Source: Cytospora piceicola
Taxonomy: Eukaryota > Ascomycota > Sordariomycetes > Diaporthales > Cytosporaceae
Direction: 5' to 3'
DNA: 64,000 nucleotides
NCBI GenBank assembly: GCA_023375675.1
Contig: JALQBC010000043.1
Coordinates: 62,001 to 126,000 of the forward strand
The position numbers were made by a program, and so were the translations under genes. The notes below the pieces were generated by a model. The model had not been told where the DNA came from. It ran no database searches and saw only the letters and a list, made by a program, of their open reading frames with translations. Positions 33,301 through 44,662 of this stretch are shown one piece after another; the stretch's first letter is position 1, and every line of letters begins with the position of its first letter.

Positions 33301-35485
33301 AAACTCTGTATTCGACCGAGACACGCAGAAGCCGCGAGTACTTGAGGCACAGATTGGAAAAGAGATGTTAGAGGGGTGCTAAGGAGGACTAGATATGAGT
33401 ACGAAGTAAACATTGTAGTGATATCAAGAGTGGCAGACGTCCATGCAAATGTCTACACCGCTCGGAGTCAGCGGGCTGTTATCCTATACAGTACGAAAGC
33501 AAAGCAGGGGTCAAGGGGCCAGGATAGTATAGATACAATGCCTCAAGAGTCTCACAGATATGCGAAGGGGAAGATTGACCTACTACAACGGGCGATATGA
33601 AGAATGGCGCGAAAGCTATAACAACAGAGTAAGTGAGTACCATTCGAAAACGATTCCCGACTCGTAATTCGTCTAAACGAAGGTTATGAACCATCGACTC
33701 GATGGGTTGGGCCAGGCCGGAGATTCTCAAGCTCTTCATATTGGCGATGACATTCGCGGTCTATGCAATAGTGAAGGTTAGCGACTCCCTTGGGTCTTCG
33801 ATTCCAGCATCTTTGCTGCATTGGACTGGGCGAGACTCTGTTCATCCAAGATTTCTGCGTGCCACGCAAAACGCTCCAGGGTGATATATTGAATGTGGGC
33901 AAAGTATCTCCACATAAGCGTTGGGATAATGGTCAATTTCATTCGAAGCGAGAATAGAAACGGTTGGTGAGTCACATACCATGCCAACTCGAGCCTGAAT
34001 CTTGTCCATCCAGTCCTTCTGGCGACTGGATGTGAAGCTCGCAAGCCCAGCAGCGAGAACGATACAGACAGCGACAACGATGATAGGAGCAACGAAAGCC
34101 ACACCGAGAGATCTATACAAAAGAAAACTCGCGATGGCGACCTCGATTGTGTTAGCCCAGAATTCATGCATCAATATCATCCCTTGCCTGATCCTCTCAA
34201 CATCGGTGCTCATCAAGGTCAGTGCTGCAGAGTCGTCGGAAACACCTATATTGGCCTGGTTTCTAGTGTCAGTGACCGCGTTTCGTGTTGTTCTTGGTTC
34301 TTCTCTTCTGTATACTGGAGTAGCCACGGGGGAGACTATACCTCGGATGTCTTTCTGTAAATCGCCGAAGCAAGAGCACCCCTGGCCATCCACATGGAAC
34401 GTTCATGAAAATACCAGTAGAGCGCTGTAGAAAGAGCTATCCCCGTGTAGATAATAATCGTGGCACCAATCAATCCGTATCCGATATTTGGATCTCTGGT
34501 TGTAGATGGCTCTTGCAAATATGACAAAATTGAATTGATGAGAAAGGGCTGACAGAACGTGAAGCCCATCAAAGAGATCCTGGGCCCAACGGGGGTCAAA
34601 AGTGCAACGGCCAGTGTTTTTACCAAAGCCTTTGCTAGACCAAATCGCTGCCCGGCAAACTCGGCCTTCTCGATAAAGCTAGCCAAACGAGCTTCAAGTG
34701 CTTGGGCTGTCATGCTGCTGTCAAGGGGATATAAATCGTCCATTCTGAGCACTTTCGAGTAACCAGTAAGAAAGAGTTTGTTGAGCCAGACATAGGCACC
34801 GAGCCCATAGATTCCCGTAGTCTCCTCCGGGCTATGTTGCTTGAGACTCAGCTTGACCCATCTGTCCTTGTGCTGGGATTCAAGCAATGATATTACGGCT
34901 TTGAGAACAACACCGGCCGTGCTCAGTCGAGTGATTGTAAATTCGTCTCTGGTCGTGGACGCAAGCCATAGTGTTCTTGTCTGGGCGATGTCCAGGAGAA
35001 TGGTAACGAACAGATAAGAGTTGAGCAAGATGGATGGGCGTGCCGAGCGAGCATGTTCGATGAACGATAGGGTGAGCATGCACAGTGATGAGACCACGTT
35101 GAGAGCTGCCGATGAGATGAACAAGTCCCGAAGTTTTGCTGCTTTTACAGCCGTCAGGCCAAGCAAGGTGAGCTGAAGGATGGCGTATGCTGCTATCACA
35201 AGCTGTGTTGTACCGACTCATTAGACGCAAATCTTCTACATCCTCGTCCGTGAACGGCTTTCAAGCGCAACTCACCAGTTTGAAAGTTCCAAAGATTGGT
35301 TGCTTGACGATGATCGGGCGCCTTGTCAAGTATACAAGTCTTGGCAGGGAGGCTGCAATGAATACAGACGCCGGGATGAGACTCAAGAATATCTTTTCGA
35401 ACTTGAGTGTAAAGTCGAACCCTCCTCGGCAGCCCTCCACGGCTGGACCGAACGAGTCATCATCCACACAGCCTGCAAAGCTCAT
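30337..35485 (-). CDS. ABCC (MRP-type) multidrug-resistance-like transporter
   Basis: Eight exons on the minus strand: 35485-35276, 35202-34342, 34255-33980, 33760-33584, 33452-31908, 31831-31710, 31649-31203 and 31135-30337, giving 1478 residues with every join in frame. Order: N-terminal membrane region TMD0, TMD1, NBD1, TMD2, NBD2, as in full-length ABCC pumps. NBD1 has Walker A GPIASGKTTLCKT, signature LSGGQKQR and Walker B FFVFDDILSGLD, where the catalytic Glu is Asp. NBD2 has GRSGSGKSST, LSQGQRQL and ILLLDEVSSSVD with Glu. This asymmetry is normal in ABCC pumps, where only one ATP site is fully active. Fungal members export conjugates, toxins or secondary metabolites across the plasma or vacuolar membrane. 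No biosynthetic cluster lies nearby, so the cargo is unknown. Confidence 0.93.
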
Positions 35486-36272
35486 CAGGGCAATCGGATG
35501 GTCAAGGTGCGCGATGCGTGCGTTTCGGAGATTGCTCGCGCTGAAGCGGATGTGGCGTATTGCTCAAGTTTCAGAGCAAGTGTTCAGATAAAAGCAATTG
35601 CCTTCGAACGAGAGGCAAGTATTGCAGTGTGGTGTGTTATATACTTGGTCCTATGTAGGTCGTTGAAGTGAGGGCAGCGGCTTCACTTTTGAGCAAGCTT
35701 CGATGCACATAATTAGGCTGCCATTTGAAACGTATTCCGAACTCCGACGATTTCTGTGCTTATCTGCAAGGGATTCAGACTCGGAATTTCAATAGGCAAT
35801 ATTTCTTAAAGGCGGTATCCACATAGCGCAATGAAGGTTTTCGGGGGTTCGTTATCAGGAGACAATGTCCATTGCGCGTCGAGGAATGCTTACAGTGGGG
35901 TGTAACATACTTTAAAACTTCATGTTGTCCTTGATTAGTACGTAAGTAAGTATAAAATGGCCAAGTAGAAGTGGGGTCACCGCGTATAGGGACTGCTGCA
36001 TGGTTTGGCTTCGCTGGAATCCGCTCGGTTCGATATCTACCCGTCTGACCAGACGGCCAGTTGATGGTCGGAGAGGGGGGATTATTGCATGCCCGACGCT
36101 ATACTGTACACCGCGGACCCTGATTGACTCACTATTGGGGGGCGGGGAGGGGTGAAGGTGCATGCCATCAACATACAGAAGCATCTAGCCTTCTAAGCCA
36201 GTGTTAGTGGCGTAGGGAAGAAGAAAAGGAATGCGAATGAGAGACGCAGTATGGGTGCTCAGGTGTGGGAAG
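35486..36272. other. Intergenic, no gene seen
   Basis: Upstream of the ABC transporter and downstream of the sulfotransferase relic. Only short frames. Likely the transporter promoter. Confidence 0.6.
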
Positions 36273-36863
36273 TCATTGTGATACAAAAGCCGGGATGTTG
36301 CTCTTCAACCATTCCATGTGTTTCTCGTAGGACACCCTCGTCGGAGGCTCAGTCTCACCATAGGAATACAGCCACTGGTCCCTCAGCCCATCAATGTAAT
36401 TCACAAAGTGCCGCATTGCTGGCAGTGGCAGCAACACGCCCCGCAGGAACCATTTGGTAGTAGCGGAAGCAACACCGGCCATGCTCCGTTCCCAGGAGCC
36501 CGGATCACGCACCGTGCAAGTGACTTTGGCGTCTGGGTACATCGCTAGCAGCTCCGCGAAAACGCCCGCGGCCGGCGCGTCGGTGACGGCGGCGTATCCG
36601 TCGAGTCGCTGGCGGATCAGGGTGAGCGCCGCCTTTCTGTCGTCGTCCATCCTGAAGGGGAAAAGGCTAAGGATCTTGTTCCAGGTACGGATCTCCACTG
36701 GAGGCCCCATGGTGGTTTGCGTGGCCGCCATGGTAGACGGGGGCGTCAAGGAGGATGCGTAGTGCTTCGCTGAATGAGGCGGTTCCTGTCAACTGCGGGG
36801 AAGGCCGGCGCCGATGACCTGGAAATTGGTTCCTGGTCTGGGAGAGGAGGCTTGGTTTCCCAT
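36273..36863 (-). pseudogene. Decayed sulfotransferase-like P-loop gene
   Basis: Similarity to the fungal sulfotransferase-like P-loop family (Sulfotransfer_4) is spread over two frames. From ATG at 36863 one frame gives MGNQASSPRPGTNFQVIGAG then LPR, exactly the start of the nucleotide-binding loop, and then hits TGA. The expected continuation TGTASFSEALRILLDAPVYH is in another frame, offset by five extra bases at 36790-36794. Two bases are then missing near 36732, and the first frame resumes with MGPPVEIRTWNKILSLFPF, VTDAPAAGVFAELLAMYPDA and VTCTVRDPGSWERSM. It stops at 36273 soon after YEKHMEWLKSNIP, before the VKEGW-type C-terminal block usual for the family. I infer a pseudogene; an assembly error could explain one lesion but hardly all three. 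Confidence 0.75.
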
Positions 36864-37759
36864 GGTGACGTCCAGGGAGGTGCAAGTTCAAGTGCGTGTG
36901 AAAACTTGTATGGTGCAGCACTGCGTCTTCAATTATCGTTTCCAAGTTTATAACCATGGAAAAACTCGGAATTTGTCCATTGTCGTCTTTCACGTCAGCG
37001 TAATCAATTATAGCAGGATTCGATGAAGTCGTTCCTCATTCTTCATGGGCAATTTGAAGGTTGAACCAACAGTTTTACCGCATAGCCCACGTAACATCCG
37101 TCTACAAACCAACAGCCAAGCTTGGTATGGATGGCGTCCTTCCCCTTAAAGTGTGATTTGCAGTGCCGCTTTCGACGGGGTAGTGGTACTGATTGTCAAC
37201 ATGTTTATGAGCATTTACTGGGTTACATTCATGGGCTTATTCGATATATAACTCCGGTTCCTCATCGTTTGGCCACAGATCCGAGGTGAACGCTGGAAGC
37301 CTGGATCTTACCTCCGTACATGTGTGGGTACATATGTACAATGCTAAACAGCTCTCTACTTAAAAGCATGACAGCACTGGTCATCTCCAGGGCTCCTCGA
37401 CGGATCTAATCCACGCAGAACATCTTGGGCTCTGGATTGGCCTCACCCTTCCCGAGGTCCAGAATGGCGTCGTTCGGGACTTGAATCAGGAAAAAAAAAT
37501 CACAAGTTGTGATACACGTTACTAAATGTGCCTACCGATTGGGTCTATACTGACATCTATATGCCCACCTTATTCAAAGCAAACAAGATGAAGCCAGAGA
37601 GTGGACACTTGTCTCGTACAAGTTCAATTCTTCCCTAATAACAACGCTGGTGTACCGTACTATGGCATTGTGGCCCAAGTTCTGTTCCCTTCGCAATCGT
37701 AATTCGGCACATGAAGCTATCGCTGCAGACTCGATGCTACTTGAGACAACAGTAAAGAG
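36864..37759. other. Intergenic, no gene seen
   Basis: AT-rich 0.9 kb between the sulfotransferase relic and the 3' end of the sugar transporter. No recognisable frame on either strand. Confidence 0.6.
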
Positions 37760-39786
37760 CTAAACATCCAGGGTACGCTCTCGAGATGTGACTTTCTCTT
37801 TGATCTCAGTCCCGGGCAACACGACTTCCTGCACATTATTCGACGCTTGAGCGATCCGTGCGGTCTCGGCGTCTATGAACAACTGTGGACGCTGAGACTG
37901 AGTCGCAGCCCTGTTCTTGAAGACGAAGGCAGAAGGATTATGGATGAAAATCTGATCCATATCCTCCAGAGTTCTATTGGCTGTCTCGGGGTAGAATAAG
38001 TAGACGACAGGGGAGAAGACGAAACACATGATCGCAAACACTAGCGAGATATCAGCGTCGGGGCCACCGAGGTGAAAGTCGTGGATTATGTCGCGAAATT
38101 GGTGGGACTTACTCAGGAAGAAACGCCATCCCAGATTATCCAGGCCGACTTTGGTAAATTGAACCACGGCGAAACCGCCCAGCCAGTTGATAGACGTTGC
38201 TGCGGCTGCTCCCCTCGTCCGCCAGCCAAGAGAGCTGACTTCGGCACTGTAGACCCAGGGGACGCTTGCGTATCCGAGGCCGAAGAAGACGTGGTATAAG
38301 ACGAACATAGAAGTGGCAACTTTGCCCATCTGCGCGTCGGATAGGTCGATTAGCAACCATCCAGAAGAATTATTTTCACTGGGGCGAGGCTCACCAGGTG
38401 TGCCTTTGAGCTGTCCTTCTCTGCCTCTTGGAGACACAACGATGCCACGAGGTGCGTTATGCCCATGATGAGAGGGCTGTACATCATCATCCTGTGGTTA
38501 TCATTAGCGCTTAGTGTACTTGGACACACAAGAACCGAGGCAAACTCACTTGCGACGCCCAAAGCGATCGATGAAAATCAGGCAGCCGAAGCTGCAAACA
38601 ACATAGACGGTGCTACTCAGTGCTGTAATGAGACGACTCATCTCCTGATTATACCCAACAGTATCCTGCAAGAGTGTAGGGAGATAGAATCCCAGAGCAT
38701 TGACACCACTGTATTAATCCTGTCAGGTATTGCACCTGAAACAGAAACCAAGGAGTTGACATACCTGAACTGCTGCATGAACTGTGTTCCACAGCCAAGG
38801 ATCAGTCGCCGGAAGTTCTGTGCCTTGTCGCGGTGGCATAGCACGTCCATCAACGGCACAGCATCCTCCCTCTCCAACCGGATGGCAGCTTTGATAGAGT
38901 TGAACTCATTCATAACAGCTGTGTCCTCGACGCTCTTGACATGTCCTGCCAGCCTGGAGAGCACAAGCAGCGCTTCCTCTTCCTGATCCATAAGCAAGAG
39001 CCACCTCGGAGACTCCGGGACAATGGACAGAATCGGAACTATAAAGAAGACGAATATGAGTTGGAAGGCCAGAGGGAATCTCCATTGAAATGCCGAGTTG
39101 TCGTGGGAGAGACCGTACGCGATCCAGTTCGCAATGCAGAAGCAACCCACGTTGCAGCATGCCCCTACTGCCAAGAGCATCCCACGAATCCGAGACGATG
39201 CACACTCAGACAAGTACACCGGGGACATCGAGGAGACGAAGCCGATCCCGATCCCGTTGATGAGGCGGCCGACAATCATCTGTGGCAGCTGCCACGAAAC
39301 AGTTTGCAGCACAGATCCAATGAAATTGCATAGGACGCCTAAGGCGATGGTCCGGCGGCGACCGAGCTTGTCTCCGAGGATGAAAGCGCCTATGGCTCCA
39401 AAGAAGGCTCCGAGCTGGGATGATGTGAGTTGGTATGTTCGACGTCCAGTGAGTTAAATAACTCACGAAGAAACAACTGGAAGTGATGCCCGAGACATCT
39501 GCGTTCTGAGTCGCTGGAAACTGTCGCAAGAAGTCTGGGGAGACGAGAACTCCAGCAAACACACCCTGTGCCGGGATGGTTAGTTTCGTTCGATGTGATG
39601 CTGTAATAGCTGATAATGAGCCACTCACCTGGTCATAACCGAACCAACAGGAGTTGACTGAGAGCAGAGATGTTAGCCAATATAAAGCGGAACCTGTTCG
39701 ACCACAAAGTAGAACTCACTCCCGTCTAGCAGCGTGATCAGGGCGATCAACCATGTCCCCGTGATGTTATTGTGGAAGCCTGCCAT
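37760..39786 (-). CDS. MFS sugar transporter
   Basis: Eight exons on the minus strand: 39786-39720, 39657-39629, 39565-39467, 39414-38765, 38708-38550, 38491-38395, 38329-38113 and 38040-37760, giving 532 residues. The 29-base second exon supplies GINSCWFGYDQ with its neighbours. Sugar-porter signatures are present: GDKLGRRRT after TM2, VGRLINGIGIGFVSSMSPVYLSE, PESPRWLL, the loop FIDRFGRRK, and YLFYPETANRTLEDMD after TM12. The family consists of 12-helix plasma-membrane proteins that import hexoses, disaccharides or related polyols by proton symport. The exact sugar cannot be told. Candidate carbon-repressor sites lie about 170-200 bases upstream of the start. Confidence 0.93.
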
Positions 39787-40987
39787 GATGTGCAAGTAGG
39801 ACTGTACGATCCTGGGAAAGAAGCCTTGGGACCGTTGAGACCAGCGATATCGAGAGGCCTCATGAAAAACGATTCATTCGAGTTCAAAAATCAGAAAGCC
39901 TTCGGCGAATCCAAAATTAAGACCAACCTACGTTGGCATCTACGGACGGTTGTCGCCCCGGTGTCTGCCATTGCGGGCGGGGCGATTCATGACCGTTAGG
40001 TATTGCTGTCGAATTATGTCGAGATCGCATGTGTATTGTTCACAAGCGGTATACGGATTCGATATGCACTGTTTGCACTGAGTCGGTCCGACACATTGAG
40101 TACTTCTCTTTGTTGTTGGTTGACGGTCTGGCTAGCCCCTTTTTTTGTTTGGAGCCTCCATCTAGACCAGGTTTGCTTGGCCAATCTTGTCTTTAAGCTT
40201 ACTACCACATGTAAATGCTACTCCTGGGACTTTGCAGGAGATAATGCACATGAGTTTTCCGAGTATCCACTAAGTACCGTGTCACGGTCTGATAAGACCC
40301 GTAAACGCCTTACCGCTACATAGACTCACCACTCACAGACTTGGCTAGATCGGCGAGGAAACGTTGACATCGGCAATCTTTGACCGGAACGGGTCTGATT
40401 CATATGCACATTATCTGGTCGTAGATATGGACCAGAACTTTATGCGAAGCACTCAGTACATACTTCCGTATCTATGTGTTCATCTTCATCCTAGCAGGTT
40501 CACCAAAGATGATAAGTGAAACCATCTTAGATCCGATGGTTTATAGTCGGGGTGTGTGATACCTCGGTCGCGTACTGGGTAGGTAGAATATGTGATAGAA
40601 CATTGAACCGTCCGTCCGACGGGAACTAATATATTATATCACCCAGGTTCACTGAAGGACACGGCCTGCAATGGAGTGTAACGTCTTCGGTTTAGCCACC
40701 CCGACCTCATGCTTGTGTCGAGATACATCAGAAATCATCCAGTGTAGTATTTGTGTAGACCTCGGGAGGTGTACTTCGTCATCATGCCAGAAACAAATAC
40801 CATGTAGACACCGGGGTAGATTCGTCCGCCTCTGTGAATTCTACGGCTTGGGAAGGAGTGAGAGGATGTTAGGGGAGCTGAATTCGCGGAAAATAAAATG
40901 AAGAGTTGAACTGCCAACGTCTCAAGGCCGAAGACTATTGATCAGAACTCGCCCATGATCGAGTCCTACTCATGACGCTTGCTTTCC
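39787..40987. other. Intergenic, sugar transporter promoter
   Basis: 1.2 kb between the transporter start and the thioesterase stop codon. Besides the candidate repressor sites, only short frames without domains are seen. Confidence 0.6.
39956..39982. promoter_or_regulatory. Candidate CreA/Mig1 site pair
   Basis: CCCCGG at 39956-39961 (reverse-strand match to SYGGRG) and GCGGGG at 39977-39982 lie 170-200 bases upstream of the sugar transporter start codon. Paired SYGGRG sites are typical of carbon-repressed sugar genes in filamentous fungi. A six-base motif occurs often by chance, so this is only suggestive. Confidence 0.35.
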
Positions 40988-41852
40988 CTAAGATGTCTCC
41001 TCAAGGCTTCTCGGTCGACTCTCCACCCTCCTTTTTATCTTCTCATCCCCCCGCTCTTCGAATGGTGCGGTATACGGATTTGTTTGTTCTTTTCGCGCCC
41101 TCTCGATGTACCTGGGATTAGTCAGAATTTTGATACTGTCCAACACAAGCTCCAGCACGGTGTTAAGATCTTACTTGGTGTGACTTCCCCTGGCGAACAA
41201 ATCACCCTTGGTGTTGTAGAATGACATATGCGTGTACGCCAGGGTCTTTCCCACTGCATTCGATGCATTAGTATCACCGAATCTCAAGATGACGGGGTGG
41301 GGAATGCTCACTCTTCTCACAAACGGCCAAAACGTTAATGGTTTCTCCTGCTTTACCACCGGAGCTGAGATACGAAACTGTTATGGGCTCGTCAGTCGCA
41401 GTTTTGGATGGCATCGAATCGCCCAGGTTGCTTTACCGTTGAGGTCCGTGGAGACACCGGTAGCCCACAGGCCCATTGACGCCACGGCAAGCGAGCCTCC
41501 GAGGTCGACCATACTGGCTATCGTGCCCCCATGAAGGATTCTGAGTCGGTTCTGCTGGACGGTCAGAACAGACCTAGGATTTGACTTCCAATCCTCCTTT
41601 GAGCCTTACGGTATGCTGGTTTTGTATGTCAAGCTCAAACTTGACCTTCCCAGGGCTCGTACTGAGGATGCGCAGCTATGCCTTTGGAATTAATACGGCC
41701 GCTACTTTCCCCGGGGCATGGTCTCCAGGCGTCTTCTCACATGTTTTGGCCCTAATAATCTGGGATCTTCTCAGGTCATATCCTTAAAGTATGGAGGGAG
41801 AGAGCGTGTATGGGATGGGAACATACGTGGGTTCCAGGCCGGACGTATCCAT
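40988..41852 (-). CDS. Hotdog-fold thioesterase (ACOT13-like)
   Basis: I assembled this gene from seven small exons on the minus strand: 41852-41827, 41759-41741, 41675-41610, 41551-41437, 41377-41321, 41253-41175 and 41111-40988, giving 161 residues with all joins in frame. The core is unmistakable: LRILSTSPGKVKFELDIQNQ, then NRLRILHGGTIASMVDLGGS, then TGVSTDLNVSYLSSGGKAGE, then GKTLAYTHMSFYNTKGDLFA and ARGSHTKYI. HGG with the following Asp is the 4HBT thioesterase active-site region; the enzymes cleave acyl-CoA thioesters. Exon 4 may begin three bases earlier. The first two exons (26 and 19 bases) are the least certain part, and an upstream exon may have been missed. The tail from YIERARKE is charged. 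Confidence 0.75.
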
Positions 41853-42501
41853 GAAGTTCTTAAGAACCTGGTGTTTGGCTAAGGTCAACTGATCTGGTCG
41901 GTGACCGACTCATTGCCCAGAAGTATACTGACTTTCGTAACAAAAGCTTGTGACCTTGGTAAGTTTGTCATCTTGAAGGCCCTAGGAGGTGCTATGAGAG
42001 TTGATTTAAAATAGGTAGTTCCTTATTCCGTTGTTGAGTGAAGTCATCAGACAGTGGTTGACGAACATTGACAGTGACTGAGCGACAATAGCAGTGAGCT
42101 CCAAGGCATACCGAGGCCCGTCACAGGGCGCTTATCAGTGATATCAGTCGCTCTATTAGTGGGCACCTACCCCTGCTACCCCAGCAATCATTTCTGCCGA
42201 TGTTCATCCGGGCCTAATTGACCTGAAGCTTGCCTGTCTCTATTTGAATCAACTTCCTTAAGCTGTCAACTGCGTCCTCACAGCCCAGCTACCTCTCGGC
42301 AGACCTTTTTACTGTCTGTCACGGTAGGGTCCACTGGGACTGCAGCAAATCTTTTGAACTGTCCATGATGCGATGACGGGTTTCCTTATTCTTTTTACCC
42401 AAGGGATTGATTGACTGACTGATCGACCGAGGACGACGACATCGACAACCTTGCTTCCTTCCTCTCTTCCCTGACCTCGACCTCCCCAACCGCCGCCCAA
42501 C
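41853..42501. other. Divergent intergenic region (thioesterase / Tfb2)
   Basis: Pyrimidine-rich from about 42440 up to the Tfb2 start, as in many fungal leaders. It may also contain an unrecognised first exon of the thioesterase gene. Confidence 0.5.
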
Positions 42502-43992
42502 ATGTCTCTCGCAACACCCTCCCTCACTCTCAGTGACTACCTCGAGAAGCTCCCGGGCACCACCTTCCGGCGGCTGTACCAGCAACCCTCCACCGCCTTT
42601 GCCATCTTCCGGCGCATGCTCCCCAACCTGGCCAAGACGCTCGTCATGGCCATCCTCTACATGCCCAGCCCCCTACTCCTCGACGACCTCGAGACCTGGG
42701 TCAAGCCCGAGGCGAAGAAGCAGCGGGACCAGGCCCTCAGCACCCTGCGGCGCATGCACATCGTGTCCATCACCATGCCGAGCAAGGACAAGCCACAGGA
42801 GATGGCCCTGACCACAAACTTCAAGAACTCGCTGCGCCTGGCCCTCGAGGGCGGCGGCGAGCACCAGAGCTTCGGCGTGCCCAGCTCGCTGCCCGTTCCC
42901 GACCACATCGACATCCCCTTCCTCGACCGGTACGCGCGCAAGAAGTGGGAGGACATACTGCACTACGTGGTCAACAGCGTGGGCATAGGAGGAGACAGCT
43001 ACTCGTCCACCGGACCCAAGACGTCGGTCAAGGACCTGCTGGTGGCCGGAAGGCTTGTCGAGCGGCGCGGGGTGATGGGCATAGGGATCACACAGTCGGG
43101 CTTCACCTTTCTCCTGCAGGAGGCCAACGCCCAGGTGTGGACACTATTGCTGCAGTGGCTGGAGGCGGCGGACCTGGCCGGCAAGGACTCGGGCATGGAC
43201 AGCGTCGACATGCTCAGCTTCCTCTTCATGCTCGCCAGCCTCGAGCTGGGCCGCGCCTACGACACCATCGCGCTGACCGAGACGCGCCGGAACATGCTCC
43301 CTCCCCTGGTCGACTTTGGCCTCGTGTACATCGACACCGCCAACCACAAGCAGTACTTCCCCACACGCCTCGCCACGACCCTCACCAGCGGGGCCTCGGC
43401 GCTCCGCAGTGTCTCGTCGGGCTTCGACGCCGCCATAGCAGGCGCGGGCTCCAGCGCGGGCGGCGCGGGCGACACGGACGGCGGCGGCGGCGGCGGCCAG
43501 CACAAGGGCTTCATCATCCTCGAGACCAACTACCGCATCTACGCATACACGACCTCGCCCCTGCAGATCTCCGTCCTCGCGCTCTTCTGCAACCTGCGCC
43601 ACCGCTTCGCGGGCATGGTCACGGGCCGGCTGACGCGCGACTCGATCCGGCAGGCCATCAGCTACGGCATCACGGCGGACCAGATCGTGTCGTACCTGGC
43701 GACGCACGCGCACGAGCAGATGCACCGCGTGGCGCAGTCCCAGCAGAAGCCCGTGCTCCCGCCCACCGTGGTCGACCAGATCCGGCTGTGGCAGCTCGAG
43801 AACGAGCGCATGAAGGCCACCAAGGGGTTCCTGTTCAAGGACTTCGACACCAAGGCCGAGTACGACGCGCTGTCGACGTACGCCGACGAGATCGGCGTGC
43901 TGGTGTGGAGGAGCGAGCAGAAGCAGATGTTCTTCGCGAGCAGGCACGAGCAGCTGGGCGACTATCTGAAGCTGTGGAAGAAGGCGAACTAG
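42502..43992 (+). CDS. tfb2: TFIIH core subunit Tfb2 (p52)
   Basis: Single exon, 496 residues, full length for the family. The N-terminus LSDYLEKLPGTTFRRLYQQP, LPNLAKTLVMAILYMPSP and the C-terminal block VVDQIRLWQLENERMKATKG followed by FLFKDFDTKAEYD are conserved Tfb2/p52 signatures. Within TFIIH, Tfb2 anchors and stimulates the Ssl2/XPB translocase, so the protein works in the nucleus in transcription initiation and nucleotide excision repair. The last 70 residues form the domain that pairs with Tfb5. A Gly/Ser/Asp-rich insert (residues about 314-334) lies in a loop and is probably species-specific. Codon third positions are highly GC-rich, typical of a well-expressed gene. Confidence 0.95.
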   Translation: MSLATPSLTLSDYLEKLPGTTFRRLYQQPSTAFAIFRRMLPNLAKTLVMAILYMPSPLLLDDLETWVKPEAKKQRDQALSTLRRMHIVSITMPSKDKPQEMALTTNFKNSLRLALEGGGEHQSFGVPSSLPVPDHIDIPFLDRYARKKWEDILHYVVNSVGIGGDSYSSTGPKTSVKDLLVAGRLVERRGVMGIGITQSGFTFLLQEANAQVWTLLLQWLEAADLAGKDSGMDSVDMLSFLFMLASLELGRAYDTIALTETRRNMLPPLVDFGLVYIDTANHKQYFPTRLATTLTSGASALRSVSSGFDAAIAGAGSSAGGAGDTDGGGGGGQHKGFIILETNYRIYAYTTSPLQISVLALFCNLRHRFAGMVTGRLTRDSIRQAISYGITADQIVSYLATHAHEQMHRVAQSQQKPVLPPTVVDQIRLWQLENERMKATKGFLFKDFDTKAEYDALSTYADEIGVLVWRSEQKQMFFASRHEQLGDYLKLWKKAN

Positions 43993-44662
43993 GAGGCCGC
44001 CGACCCTCATAACCAGCGGATTAGTAGTGTTGATAGCAGCCCGGAGAAGAGGGGTATTACTAGGTCTATATTGCGGCCTGTGTGGCACGGGAGCACGGTA
44101 CGGGGCGCTCTGCAGATTTAGGAATCAGCTTGAAGTTCATTCCTGGGGCGGGACAATTACTCGGAAAGGACACAGTCGGTGGTTGGCGTTCAAGAGTGAC
44201 AAAAGATTCATTGCGTTTTGATTTGGCGTTTGGAAGATACCTGGCCGGGAGAAAGGCCTCTTGCGTTTACTGTAGACCCATCTCGGGTTGGATAGGCCTC
44301 GCTGGCCTACTTATACAACTGGCAAAAGGTTCATGGTTTTCATTCTCATATGGTTTCTCCTTGAACCTTCTTCATCGTGTCTCATTGATTATTGGTCCTC
44401 TCAACCTTTTCCATTCACCGACCATATCTATTACTCTCTGCGCAAGGCTGAACATCAAGTGACATATTAGTACAGAAACACACCATACCTTTTCCATGAG
44501 CCAGTCGAATACGAAGGCAGAGCAAACCTCATGATGCAAGCCAAGTAAGTAGCAAATGCTGCCCACGCCGACGACGCTGGTTCTCCAAACCACCATGCAC
44601 AAATAATCCGCTACCATGTTCTTTTCACACGAATACCCTTACGCAACGCACCATTGGTATGT
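43993..44662. other. Convergent intergenic region
   Basis: 3' sides of Tfb2 and an uncharacterised minus-strand gene. Open frames up to 126 codons (44082-44462) have no domain. No gene supported. Confidence 0.55.

Noticed and set aside
42945..44088. Long frames of 355 and 314 codons on other frames of tfb2
   Set aside because: These are by-products of extreme GC bias at third codon positions; their His/Arg/Gly-rich composition is typical of such shadows.
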